From Prillingera fragicola (lineage: Eukaryota; Basidiomycota; Tremellomycetes; Trichosporonales; Trichosporonaceae): 64,000 bases of DNA. Location of the stretch: NCBI GenBank assembly GCA_002335605.1, contig BEDY01000003.1, forward strand, positions 682,001 through 746,000. The letters run 5' to 3'. The position numbers and the translations under genes are program-made. Shown here piece by piece: positions 19,974-30,866 of this stretch. Position 1 is the first letter of the stretch; each line of letters starts with the position of its first letter. The notes under the pieces are model-generated. The model was given only the letters and a program-made list of their open reading frames with translations. It was not told the origin of the DNA and did no database searches.

Positions 19974-21555
19974 ATGCCACGACTTCGCCTTCCACCTTTG
20001 CCAAAATCCACAGCATGGTCAGGCTTTATTCCAAAGGGCAACCAGCGCAACGTGGGTGCCGGTTTGCGCGAGTCTCGTAACCGCCTCTTTCTTGCGTCGA
20101 AACCCCTCGCCGACCGCTTTGTGCGCGACCTCGGCATTCGCAAGGGCGAAGTCGTCATTGACGCGTACACCGCAGTCGGTCTGCTCACGCGGTCGCTTCT
20201 GGCTGGCGGCAAGGACGAAACGACACCAGAGGACTGGCAAAAGGTCGCTGAAAAGGACTCTGCCCTCTGTCCTCCTGGGTTTCCCGAGTGGAACATGAAG
20301 GACGTACCCCCACCGACTGAGCCCCCGCGGAAAGAGAACTTTAAAGAGGCCGTCAGGCCTGCGCTTGTGATCGCCAACGACCCTTCCTTAGTCCTTCTGT
20401 CAAAGGGTCTGGCCTTTGACAAGACGCTGTGCCCGCCGAGCAAATGGGAGTTTATCAACGCTCAGGATCCAGCCGAACTCGCGCGGTTCGAGACGTACAA
20501 GTCGACCAAGATCACGCTGCACAAGTCGAGTCTGCAGGAGAATCTGGTCATTGCGCCACTGTCCGTCTACCACTGGCCTACCATTAGCGAGATCATGACC
20601 AATCCACTCGTGTTTCCTCACTTGCCAGTGTATGACAAGGAGAAAAAGGGCCTAGAGGCTACATACCGTCCGTGGAGCGCCGAGCCGCCTCACATTACAA
20701 TGGTTTCTGTCATGCCGCACAACGTTCTTGGCGACCAGATGCTGTCGCAGTGGATTTCCAGTGCCATCGGCTCGGACGAGTACGGCAGGTCATGGCTTTG
20801 GCAGTGGGGGCGGGTGCGTCTGGCGTTGCTGCTCAACAAGAACCAGTATGATGTAAGTGTGCGCTGGCTAGACCAAGGGCTGACGAGCAGCGCATCATGG
20901 CCCAGCCCGGAGAGACGGTACACTGCAAGCTCAGTGTCATGGCACAGGCTCTCTTCCACCTCCGCCCCCTGACGCCGATGCACCACGTTCCCGACGTCGA
21001 CAAGCAGTCTTCGCGTATCAACACCTCCATTGACATTCCTCGTGCCGGAGGACGACGGGTCACGACCATCGCGGCTCCTCCGCCAAGCAACGAAGTCACC
21101 AAGACGGTCGCCAGCGACTTTTACCCCTTTGGCTCGACCGACCCCGACGCGCCTCTGGACCGCCCGCGCCTGCTCGGCATCGAGCTCATGCCCCGGAAAG
21201 ACACGTTTGTACGCCCCGAGCAGCGAGACGTGTGGGACTATATCCTCCGCCGCGGCTTTGTGCGCGAGGCAGCAAAGTTGATTGACATTATGCCGTCTAT
21301 TGCGTTTGGCGCGGAAAACCTCTTGCCCAAGATCGAAGCCGAGGACAGCCCTTATGCTGGCGACGCCCTCCCGGCCGACACGATCATACGCAACATTACC
21401 GTCGCGCAGTGGGCGCGGTTCGTCGACGTGTTTGACAAGTGGGCGTTCAAGCCAGAGGTGAGTGTCCCGCTGACGTGTTCCTGTTGATGCTGACCCCTCA
21501 GATGCTGTACGTCGACAGCTCGCTCGACGATAACCGTGAAGTCGGCCAGTCGTAA
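19974..21555 (+). CDS. Mitochondrial transcription factor B-like protein (rRNA adenine dimethyltransferase fold)
   Basis: A 499-aa protein from exons 19974-20852, 20891-21457 and 21502-21555. The overall order matches KsgA/Dim1/mtTFB. There is an N-terminal basic stretch, a degenerate SAM motif I (VVIDAYTAVGLLTRSLL, lacking the G-x-G), a motif IV region where the catalytic N-L-P-Y is replaced by V-M-P-H, then the conserved GRVRLALLLNKNQYD and RIMAQPG followed by LSVMAQALF. Loss of the methyltransferase signatures fits yeast Mtf1-type factors, which help the mitochondrial RNA polymerase open promoters instead of modifying rRNA. The divergent partner is RIP1. An active methyltransferase is unlikely. 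Other mitochondrial roles remain possible. Confidence 0.78.
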
Positions 21556-21815
21556 GGCGCGACACATGGCCGGCCGCGTTTCTCCAGGGATGATACCATT
21601 CTTACTCTAATCTTCCTCATCATTCGCATTTTAGCATTTGTAAGCATGTATCCCCTACTCTTCTTCTGTCCGCCGCTGCGTACACTGACGAGATACTGAA
21701 CTGACGATACTGAGCTGACCAGTGCTGAATAGTGCATGCTTCTAACCTCTACTATGCTCTTGAAATGCGTCAATGCCGTCTCGCTCATGCACACTCCCCC
21801 TCACGCTCGTGGACA

Positions 21816-23749
21816 CTACTTGGCAAGCCCAAGCACGCCCCAAACCCACCCCAGCCCACTCCAATACACATACCCGTCCCATGGCCGCCAGACACCCACG
21901 CGCGCCATGCCGATCACAAACGGCTTGGCGGTCCACCCGAGCCAGACCCACGTCCACGCCCAGCCGACCATGCGTTCCAGCGTGGTCAGCCACGCGGGCT
22001 GCTCGTAGCTTGGGCGGGGGGTGGGTTTGTGTGTCCCGTTGCCGTTGAGGCTGGACGCGCCGTTGCCGTTGCTGTTGGCCTTGCCGTTGGTGTTGCCGTT
22101 GACGTTGCCGCCGCCATTGACATGGACTGGGCGGACGAGGCCGAGTCGTCTCTTCCATCCGCGCCACACTTTGCGAACCACAGCCTCGACAGCGATCCCG
22201 ACAGGCTGAATGACGAAAAATGGCGTGAGGGCAAACAAGACTGGCCACCGGCCCTGCTGCTCGGGCACGTCGCCTCGCCCGGCCGCGTCGAGGAGCATGA
22301 CTGCACTGCCATAGTCGTGTACGACGCCTGAGAAGAAGAAGACGATCGCCGACTTGAGCAGGTTGGCGAGCAGGTTTGGCTCCTTGCGCTGAGGTGCTGG
22401 GGGTGGCGATTGCGACGACGTGCGGGAGCGGGGCGCGACTGTCGTCGGTGGAGCTGGATGGGCGGCCTCCTCGACTGCGTCAACCGCCCGGGCGGCTGTG
22501 CTGCGCCTAGGTTGTTTGTTTGAGGCGTAGTCGTTGTCGTCGTCGTCGTCGCCGTCGGACACTTGGGTGCTGTTTGATGTCATGAGGCGGGCTGTGCCGG
22601 GTGAACGCGAGACAGCGGACGACGCGGCACCAGACACGGGCAGGCCGAGGAGCTTTTCGCCAATGAGAACCCAGGCCCAGAGGTGAAGTACGCGCCGGTA
22701 GTACTGATTCCAGGCGCGAGACCACATGTAGGACAGACCAGGGTGGGACCAGATACTGCCCAGGCTGCCAAAGGCGGGTGGCCAACCCCAGGGAGAGGTG
22801 AGCTCGCTGTCAATGTCAAAGAGGCCACCAGCTGCGACGCATGTGAGGCTGAGGCCGATATGCGAGTACTCGATGCTGCACACGATGCGGGTCACTGTTG
22901 CGATACTGTGGAAGGCACGCTCAAAGATGTTGAGAGCAGAGTAAGGGGTGGTGCAGGTGATGAAAAAGTCTGGCGCCACAAGCCGCATGTAGCTGCCAGC
23001 CAGGTCGTCGGCTGCGTACACTGCCAACAGGTAAATGCTGCGGTGCACGAGATAGTGGACCCGCGAGCTCGTGCGCGTGTACGGCCGCATTCGCATCGAG
23101 CTCGCCAGCGCAGCGGCATAGCACCACCCGATACCCCGCCACGACCAGACGAGCGAAAGGGCCCATTCGGCCTTGGCCCGCGTCCAGCCAGGAGGCACGG
23201 GTTCGGGGATGAGCAGAGGGTTGTCGGGATCGGCGTGGGGGCCAGGAGCGGCGATCAGGCGGTAGACGTGGGTTTCTGGAGGGAAGACTAGGAGGAGCTC
23301 GATGGCGCGAAAGATAAAGCTTACTGAGGTGTCAGACGGCCTCGTAATGCTCACCGGGCGGTGACACCGGGGCAGGTGAACTGAGAAATCATCGAGACAG
23401 TCATGTGGGCTGCCGAGTCTGAGCTCACCCACCCGCGCCACCTCGCCACCCAGCTCGTCAAGGACCCTCCAAACTCACCAAACAAGATTGAACTACCCCA
23501 CCGCTCATGCGGTGTGCGCAACTTTGGAACGTATCCGAGATATAGCCATCCGCCAACGACGAGGGGTACGAGTGCTGCGCGCACGAGCTTTACCTGACGC
23601 GTGGGCGGGGGCACGAGAGCGGCGACTGTGATGATGACCAGCGACACTCCAAGCATGACGTCGAGTGGGTGCCATGGTCGGGGCGGTGGTAGTGCATCGC
23701 GCAAGGCTGCCCAGCCTGCTGCGCCTGTGACGGCGGTAGCGGCGGACAT
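21816..23749 (-). CDS. Wax-synthase-like membrane-bound O-acyltransferase (MBOAT_2)
   Basis: A 632-aa polytopic membrane enzyme that would transfer an acyl group to an alcohol or sugar. Exons 23749-23355 and 23319-21816 are joined by a 35-nt intron whose acceptor is the AAG just past a more obvious CAG; only the AAG keeps the frame. Diagnostic features are PWGWPPAFGSLGSIWS, then SYMWSRAWNQYYRR (the variant of the W-x-x-F-R block) and the conserved His in FFFSGVVHDYGS. Two hydrophilic inserts occur: an acidic/Ser/Pro stretch of about 90 residues in the middle, and an Asn/Gly repeat (units of NGN) near residue 560. Similar fungal proteins are annotated as wax synthase domain proteins; the substrate is not known. 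Confidence 0.85.
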
Positions 23750-25481
23750 GGTGGGTAAGAGTTGGGTTTAGTAGGATAGAAGTAGAGTGAGTAGAGGAGA
23801 CACATGCAAGAGTGACAAAATGTTGGGGCAACAGGGTGGATGCAGGGAGGGTGGTGTTTGCAGTAGTGGCAGTGCGGGTGGCGAGTGGAGGTCCACTGTG
23901 GGGCCCGAGCGTCCGCTTGCCGCCCGAGGATTAGCCGGGGCACGTGGTGGTGCCCTGGTGGGCGGTGGCGACGACTTGGAAGAAGGAACATGTTGCGAGC
24001 ATGTTGGGTGGTGCTGTACTCAATCTGTGGCCATGTGGGTCTGTGGGACGGTGATTGATGCAATGCTGGTGTGTACTACTACTGGCAAGTAGCCCAAGTC
24101 ATCATTTAATATTGTTGTTGTTGTTGGGGTTGCAAGGTAGTCATGTGATCACGTGAGTGAGTACAACAGGTTTGTTGGCATGGCGACCTAAATATCCTGC
24201 CTGGTTTATGCATATCGAGAACTTTTAGGCATCTTCAGCCTCTTACGCTGCACGAGCATGCCAAATGTGTCCAGCGCCCAGCATCAGAAGCAGTTGGACC
24301 ACGCGTCGCCGCTTCGCTGGCTGACATCTCCCTCGCCACACTTTCGCAGTAGTTTCACCAGCAGCATGTCTTGGATCGTGAGCTAACCCCCTACGGCGTG
24401 GCCGCAAGATTGACCTGTGATATTTTCCCATCTGATTCGATAGGCAATGTGGTCCAAACATCCATGTCGACAATGCTTGTATCCCATCAACACGCGAACC
24501 TCAATGAGCGGGCGAGCTTCTATGGCCTCACGCATGTCGAAAGGTCTGCTATCTCACCGAACGTCTGCGCAGCATTGTCACTGATGGCATTGGCGTGCAG
24601 CCCGTGACTGGCTATGACTTGTCGCAGCTCAAGCGTCGTCGCACCAACATTAATGACTGAGCCAAGAGAGCTTCCCTGTCAGAATTCAACGACCCTCTGC
24701 ATAGTGCCTCTCGGGCCTCTCCCGTAGTCTCTCCCACATGCCACAATTGTAGCACGCGTTCCTCTCTTTCCGTCTCTCTTTCAATGTGTATCAATCGTCT
24801 CCTGACACTCCCGCCCGCATTGTCCGATGCGCCTTAGTAGTGTTCTCACACTGTATGCAAATGTTTGTCCATGTCATAAAAGTTTGGCTTGAGCTGCCTG
24901 TGCGCATCGCGACATGGCGAATGTTGTTAGAAAGAGCGTTCAGCCTGAACGAAAAGCACTTGTTCTAGGATGGGCGAGGGACTAGATTAGCTGCAGGCTG
25001 GCCGGGCACGACTTGACGGATGCTGCACGCCGAGTTGCGATGTAGAGGACTGGTCGACGGGTGGAGCTTGTGGGTTAATCGACTGACAAGAGGTCGTCTG
25101 ATCTGCAGACGCCAGCCACTGCAGGATGCACTTGACTGGGACCGACCTGAGCGACCCATGCATAGCAAGCAGCAATGCACCCCACGGTCCAGGTATACGA
25201 TTCCAGTTCCTAGTAGGAGACGAGACGGGGTTGCCAGGAATATGATCGGTGACGACCATCCACCAGCCCCCGTCCGTACTACGCGACCGGGGACTGGACA
25301 TGTGGACAACGACGACATGGGAAGTGTTCCCACCACGGCAACACACATTACTCTCATCCTGCTGCTGCACACTCGAGTGGGAATGCATATACAATGTCGC
25401 ACAGTCTTGTTCTCATCCCTTCTAGCTGACCACTACTTTCTCTCCCAACATTTCACACTCATTCCACACCTCCTGCTGGCC
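23750..25481. other. Gene-poor intergenic region with a TTG microsatellite
   Basis: About 1.7 kb upstream of the acyltransferase and of the next small gene. Open frames here are short and mutually overlapping with no family signal. It contains (TTG)5 at 24112-24126 and, just after, a GTGATCACGTGA segment that includes an E-box-like CACGTG. Confidence 0.5.
24112..24126 (+). repeat. (TTG)5 microsatellite
   Basis: Five perfect TTG units in intergenic DNA. Confidence 0.85.
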
Positions 25482-25979
25482 ATGGAGTCTTCACTCGACA
25501 CACTCCTGGCTATCGCAGGGCCACTAGGCAGTCTGACTGCCACAACTTTCAACACTGTACGTCCTAGTCGCTCCCACAACCTGCAAAGCTCACACCCACA
25601 ACAGCTCCCTCTCCCAGTGCTAGTCATCGTGGCTGGCGTCTGCGTGGCCCTTTTCCACCTCCCCTCTCCTTCACACGACAAGCTCCCCCTGCACTCTCCC
25701 ATCCACCTCGACTCCAAACCCCATACCTCCCCCAACCTCATCCCTCTTCCCTCACCACCCCACACCAACACATACATGTATCTCGACGCCAGCGGCCACC
25801 GCGTCGCCTCGGCCTTCCCCCTCCTGCCACCCACCCCGCCACAGCCGAGGCGCAACAGGCAGGGGCGCACGAACCGCCTCCGCTTCGTGCTGAGGGCCTA
25901 CCGCGCCCGGCGCAGACTGGGCGACGTCCCCGAGATCGCCGAGGCGTCCATCCCACCAACACTTGTCGAGGTTGTGTGA
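25482..25979 (+). CDS. Small membrane protein of unknown function
   Basis: An open frame of 165 codons, or 149 if a 48-nt intron (about 25557-25604, GTACGT donor, CAACAG acceptor) is spliced. Both forms stay in frame, so the sequence does not decide. After a short N-terminus (MESSLDTLLAIAGPLG) there is one hydrophobic helix (VLVIVAGVCVALFHLP), a Pro/His/Ser-rich stretch and a very basic Arg-rich C-terminal region (NRLRFVLRAYRARRRLGDV) ending in PTLVEVV. Codons are GC-ending as in the neighbours. I do not recognise a family. It could be a single-pass membrane protein with a cytoplasmic basic tail. Confidence 0.55.
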   Translation: MESSLDTLLAIAGPLGSLTATTFNTVRPSRSHNLQSSHPQQLPLPVLVIVAGVCVALFHLPSPSHDKLPLHSPIHLDSKPHTSPNLIPLPSPPHTNTYMYLDASGHRVASAFPLLPPTPPQPRRNRQGRTNRLRFVLRAYRARRRLGDVPEIAEASIPPTLVEVV

Positions 25980-26948
25980 GCGCGCGGTGGTGGAAAGGCA
26001 CGGCGGCGGAGATAGGTAGGGTGGCTCGTCTCGATACCGGTGGTGGGCAAGGCCAGCCGTATCGAGCCCGAGCGGACTGGCTGGACGCGCCGAGCGCCGC
26101 ACCGAGGGCCGCTCAACGCCCTCTTTCCTCGCTCCGATACATTCTTTTTCTTCCCCGACGCGCGCCCGACGAGTCTTTTGCAGGGACGTGGTTTGTTACG
26201 GCGGGATGGACACTCGACGACGATTTCCCTTCAATGTAACACTCTTTTCGCCCGTCGACAATGACTTGAAGTCGGCCCCGTATGGATGGACAATATGCTT
26301 GCTTGTTTCTTTCAGTTGAGCAGCACAACACACCCTGCTCTGGTAGCTGTTGAAGATAGGACATTATGATACATGGACATTACTGTAAAAGTGGCTGCCT
26401 CGCCGAACAGACCCACATCCGCGTACCTCCTCATATTATCCGGTCCATTTGTTCTCAGAGATCCAGACTGGACTGATGCTCGGCCGAGTACAAGGGGAGC
26501 AGCAGGAAGAGGCACCAGGCATGCCCACCCACATGTTGCTGCATACGCGCGCAACAGCCGCAAGAAGAGCAGACGACGTCCAGGGCAGCGGGGAGGCAGC
26601 AGGCTTAGTCAAAATGTTGAAAGAGCCGGATGTCCATTCTCTAGTAGTCGCCGAGACACCAGCAGCCGCTCCTGTTCTATTTGCTGCATCCGCTTCCTTG
26701 TACACTCTTTACCTTTCATCGTCTCTCTCCAACAAGCATGATGCTCTAGATTATCTCTCAGCGTCTACACTACTATCCATCGAGACTCGCACAAGTGATC
26801 GACAAACCTCCACCCGTCGCATACGGCGACAAACAGCCCCTCTAACACCTCGCTGGCCACCCATCATCTCACCTTTCATCCCCTCCATCCCCGTTCCTCT
26901 TCTTCTCTCCCCCTCTCCCCCCCACTCTGCACACTCTAAACCAGCACG
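25980..26948. other. Intergenic region, pyrimidine-rich before the arrestin-like gene
   Basis: About 970 bp without a supportable gene. The last 80 bp are almost pure C/T and probably form the 5' leader or core promoter of the arrestin-like gene. Confidence 0.5.
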
Positions 26949-29012
26949 ATGCTCAAATTCCTCGGCTCGTCACGCTCCCGCGCCTCGTCCCCATCCACAA
27001 AAGTCTCGCGCAAGCTCCGCCTCTCAATCAACATCCCCAGCTATGGCGGCGTCTTCATGACCCGCCTGAGGCACGACGGCGTGCAGGACCATCACGACCT
27101 GTCGGGCCGGCCCGAGCTGCTGCCTGACCGCGAGCTTAGTGGGGAGCTCGAGATTGAGATTCCGCGGGGAATGGGCAGCAAGCGCGTCAGGGCTGTGAGG
27201 CTCCGGTTGAGGTGTAGTTCGAGGTTGAACATGGGACCAGGGAGGGGGTGGGAGGAGGACGTGCTGTTTGAGCGCACCGTAGAGGTGACTGGGGCTATTG
27301 TTCTCGACGAGGGTGTCGCGAGGTAGGTGACTCGAAGTGGGTTACAGATGCTGACACAGCAGGTTCAAGTTTACGATCGTCGTCCCCTTCGCTCTCGCAA
27401 GCTACGACGCATCGCCAGACGGCCACGTCACGCTGCACCTGCACGCCGAGGTCGAGGGTCTTGGCGGAACGGAAAAGTTTGCGCCAAAGTCGGCCACGAC
27501 GACCCCAGCCGGCACACCCCGGCGCGGCCGCTCACCTGTCCGTGGGCAGAGCACCAACACCAACACGAGCGGCACACCCGCGGGCACTCGCCCGGGCACG
27601 CCGAGTGGTACCGACCGCCAGCCGCATGGCCAGTGGACGCAGAATGGCTATGGCCACGGCTGGGCACAGTCGCTTGCGCACGCCCTGCCTGGTGGGAGTG
27701 GCGGTGGCAGCGGCAGCCAGTCGCCGACGATTGCAGGAGGCGAGAGTGGAGCTGTGACGCCCCCTAGTGATGGGACACACACGCCCGGGTCTGGTCACCG
27801 GCCTAGCTGGACGTCTATGGACGCGCCGCTGTTCACCGAGGAGCCGGACGATGGGCTGAGTGAGCCGCGCGGCGTGCTTGCCACCCAGATGCTTGTGTCG
27901 TGGGCCGACCCGGTGCAAGGAGCCGAGGGCCAGGTGCCATGGCTCAAGGGCAGTCTGCAGACTAGTCGCCTCGTCGCGCTGCTGTACAATCCCAATCCCT
28001 CGAATGGGATTAGTACCCTTGATGAGTTCAGGCGCAGCGAGGTCGCTGGACTGGGGACGTTTGATGTGCGCTTCCTCAGCGATGTGGTAGGTGCTTGTTG
28101 GCTGTGCTGTACACGCGCTGACGCTAGCAGTGGACTGTTTGCGCTTTCCTCAAAGTCCAGCTCTCCATCCCGGACCCAGCACCCCGGACGACCATCTACT
28201 ATGCGCGCGTCTTTCTGCGCCAGACCACCGCCATTACTTCGCCCCGCGATGACCCCACCGTCCCAGCCCGCGTGAGCACGACCAAGTTTATCGTCTGGGA
28301 AAAGGGCAACCGCCCACCGCCCGTGCGGCCCAGTCGCGGCACGCCATGCTTGTGGCGCGGCCAGGATGCAGGCGGAACAGACAAAGGCCCCATCAACTTT
28401 GGTGGCGTGGGCAGGCTGCCGAACGACGACCTCGGACGGCCGTCGACGCTGGACGGTATCCTCTCCCCGCTCAAGTTTACGCACGCCCTGGTGCTTGAGC
28501 TGTGGTACGATGTCTTTGGCGAGGACGCAGCAGGCAACCCGCTGCCGCAGCCCGGAAACGGCCAGCTCCGCCTCATGAGCGTCGACAAGCCCGTCATTGT
28601 GCCGAGTTGCGCATTCATCCCCGAAGTCGTCGAGCTGCCGAGCTACGAGTCGCACAAGTTTGACACGGCCCCCTGCCCCGTCTGCCGCCTGACAGCCGCC
28701 AACCAAGCGTGCCGGACCTGCGTCACCTCTGTCCCGCACGCACGGCACGACCTCGACCCCGCCCTCGTCGGCAACGCCAACGGCGTGTGCCCGCAGTGCG
28801 AGAAACGCTTCATCACAGACGACGTCTCGGGGAAATGGGCAGACTGTGCCTGTGGCCGCGACCTCCGCCAGCTCGAGGAGCGTATGCGCGCGTGCGACGG
28901 TTGGGGCGAGGCCGAGGACGGGGCTGGGGCTGTGGCCAGGCAGCCGGATAAGGGGGATATCGAGATGGAGAGGGAGAATAGTCTCAGGCCCAGCAGGCGG
29001 TCGCAGGGTTGA
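26949..29012 (+). CDS. Arrestin-like trafficking adaptor with C-terminal Cys-rich segment
   Basis: A 659-aa protein from exons 26949-27322, 27363-28086 and 28131-29012 (introns 40 and 44 nt). The N-terminal 160 residues show arrestin-fold strand patterns: LRLSINIPSYGGVF, ELSGELEIEIPRG and FKFTIVVPFAL. A Thr/Gly/Ser/Pro-rich disordered insert of about 110 residues follows. The second half carries more strands (LKVQLSIPDPAPRTTIYYARVF) and a PSY motif in VELPSYESHKF, a possible ligand for WW domains of Rsp5-type ligases. The C-terminal 110 residues contain spaced Cys pairs (CPVC, CRTC, CPQC, CACG) that could form a zinc-binding module not usual in alpha-arrestins. Function as a ubiquitin-ligase adaptor is an inference from the fold. 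Confidence 0.65.
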
Positions 29013-29222
29013 TCTTTTGTTATGTGTATGGGTTAATTGTGTACTTGAGGCGGCTGCAGGTGACGTTGGCTGGGCCTTGCTGTTGACACTGACGGCCTTC
29101 TGAGGTTTACTCTGCTCCAGTTCGCTGACTGCACCTCTTACTCTCGGATAAGAACTGACTCTGACAACGCAACTGACACTGCATACCTCCTGCACCTTTT
29201 CTACCACCAGCCCGGTCGCGCC

Positions 29223-29357
29223 TCAAGACCCCCCAAATGGACACCCACAGTTGAGGCAGCATCCGTCGCACTTGGAACAGCAGCCTACGCACTCTGGAGG
29301 CGGCGTGCCCCGGTCGGTGTGTATTGTTGTGCTGTGGCTGTTGCCGGGCATGTGCAT
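29223..29357 (-). CDS. Cysteine-rich microprotein, family member 1 (C-x2-C-x6-C-x-C)
   Basis: A 44-aa frame (or 42 aa from the second ATG) whose C-terminal half is packed with eight Cys: ECVGCCSKCDGCCLNCGC, then PFGGS and a stop. The core CCSKCDGC matches CCPECDRC and CCSRCGGC in two proteins of the 42-43 kb cluster. A good intron (GTGAGC donor, CCCAG acceptor, 29366-29416) lies just upstream, so the first ATG may follow a spliced 5' leader. The upstream frame is also open and in phase, which would allow a protein of about 98 aa starting at 29573. No signal peptide is seen. Metal binding is a natural guess for so many Cys but is not shown. The length is below most gene finders' cutoffs. Confidence 0.5.
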   Translation of the reverse strand: MHMPGNSHSTTIHTDRGTPPPECVGCCSKCDGCCLNCGCPFGGS

Positions 29358-29904
29358 TGGAGTAGCTGGGTGTATGTGTCAGTAGCTATTGCGTGTGCGG
29401 GGGAGGGCATGCTCACCTAGTACAGGTGCTGGCTGTCGGTTTGATGAGTGAGGTGGCGAGATGAGGTTGGGCAGAGAGAGGGGGGATATGTCTTCGTCCA
29501 CCTTTAAGTAGACCTTTTGATCCATCCAAGTGACATCCGCAGACACAGGGGACAAGTCGAGTCGAGCAGCCATGAGGTGCGACCGATACACAGCGTGGCT
29601 GTCCATGGCAGTTGCTTCAGTGTGCTCCAGCCATACGCCCACTGTACTCACCAACTGTCCGACATCCCCAAAACTGTACCAGTGTCCTTTTGTCTTTCTT
29701 CTAGCCTCCTCTACTGCACAACGAAGCCAGCATGCACAACAAGTCATCCTCAGCAGTGACTCTCCTCGCTCCAGTGGCGCCACACCATTCCGTGCCTGAC
29801 AGATGCTCCCGAAGATCGCCACTCGACCACGAATGTCCATCCATCAAGTATCCGCGCCGACTTACTCACACTCCCTCACCCTCCTACCAACACCCACCAA
29901 CACG

Positions 29905-30533
29905 ATGCCAGACTACGAGCCCGTCTCCTACGGCTCCCTCAAGGATCTGAAGCACGGCAAGGGCCACGCCGCGCCTGCCCCCGGCGCCTCTGGCTCTGGC
30001 TCCAAGAAGGGCCTGTTCAGCTTTGGCCGCAAACCCTCGGCGGACGTCCCCCCACCGCCGCACCACGCCGCCCAGCCACCCGTCCCGCAAGCCCCCCCAG
30101 CAGGCCAGTACGGGCACACGCCCTACGCCTCCTCGCAAGGCGCCGAGGAGCGCTTCCGCTCCGCGACGCGCACCTACACGCCGCCCTCGGAGCGCCAAGC
30201 CGGCCAGGAGTTCACCGGGCGGCCAATGAAGAACCAGTCGACGAAGCCGTACAAGGGCGACGGGGAGGAGGAGCGGCGCAAAGAGATGGGATGGGGCGAG
30301 TGGGCGTCCTCGGGCGTCAACTCGGCTTACAAGTCTGCGAGCGGGAGTGTCGCCAGTGGGTGGGATAGTGTCAATAGTGTCCAGAAGCGGGACCAGGTGG
30401 GTTTTGGGTCGCTGGATGGCGCTGACGGCAGGTCGTGGGTGGGATTGGCAAGGGGGCCGCGACGGTCGTGGGCGGCGCGATCAAGTATACCGCCAAGGGG
30501 GTTTGGGCTGTCGGTAAGGCGGCGACAAAGTAG
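29905..30533 (+). CDS. Unknown small protein with C-terminal amphipathic Gly/Lys helix
   Basis: A 197-aa protein from exons 29905-30396 and 30432-30533 (35-nt intron). It starts MPDYEPVSYGSLKDLKHGKG, then is Pro/His/Gln-rich and disordered to about residue 90. It continues with a charged stretch (KPYKGDGEEERRKEMGWGEW) and a Ser/Ala-rich segment, and ends with about 34 residues of alternating Gly/Ala/Val and Lys (GKGAATVVGGAIKYTAKG). The tail could lie on a membrane surface or form a glycine zipper. The unspliced frame would read into unrelated residues. I recognise no family. Confidence 0.7.
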
Positions 30534-30866
30534 TTGCAAGGCTCTATCTTTGCTGGAAAGCCTGGCAGTACGCTGTGGGCGAGTTTGCTCTGTTCGTTTA
30601 CTAGTATGAACTGTATGTCTAATCTAATCGGGTGCACGCCGGCTCAAGCCTCACGTTAGTCTAACCTCTCTCCACTGGCAACGCAGCTATCGTGAATGCA
30701 TGTGCGCCGACGTTTTAACTACTATACAATCATCGTGTTAGATACTGTCATATACCGTGGAATGGCATTGCCTCTGGCGGTCGGCGATGGTGGCACAAAC
30801 ATGGTCCTGTGAATCGATGGATGGGGATACTTGAACAACGACGGAACAAGAAATATTTAGCAACGT
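30534..30866. other. Convergent intergenic region
   Basis: This region of about 330 bp lies between two converging genes; nothing further was seen in it. Confidence 0.5.

Noticed and set aside
27795..29207. 470-codon open frame on the minus strand
   Set aside because: It is antisense to the well-supported ar­restin-like gene, uses no family-like motifs and results from GC3-rich codons of the real gene.
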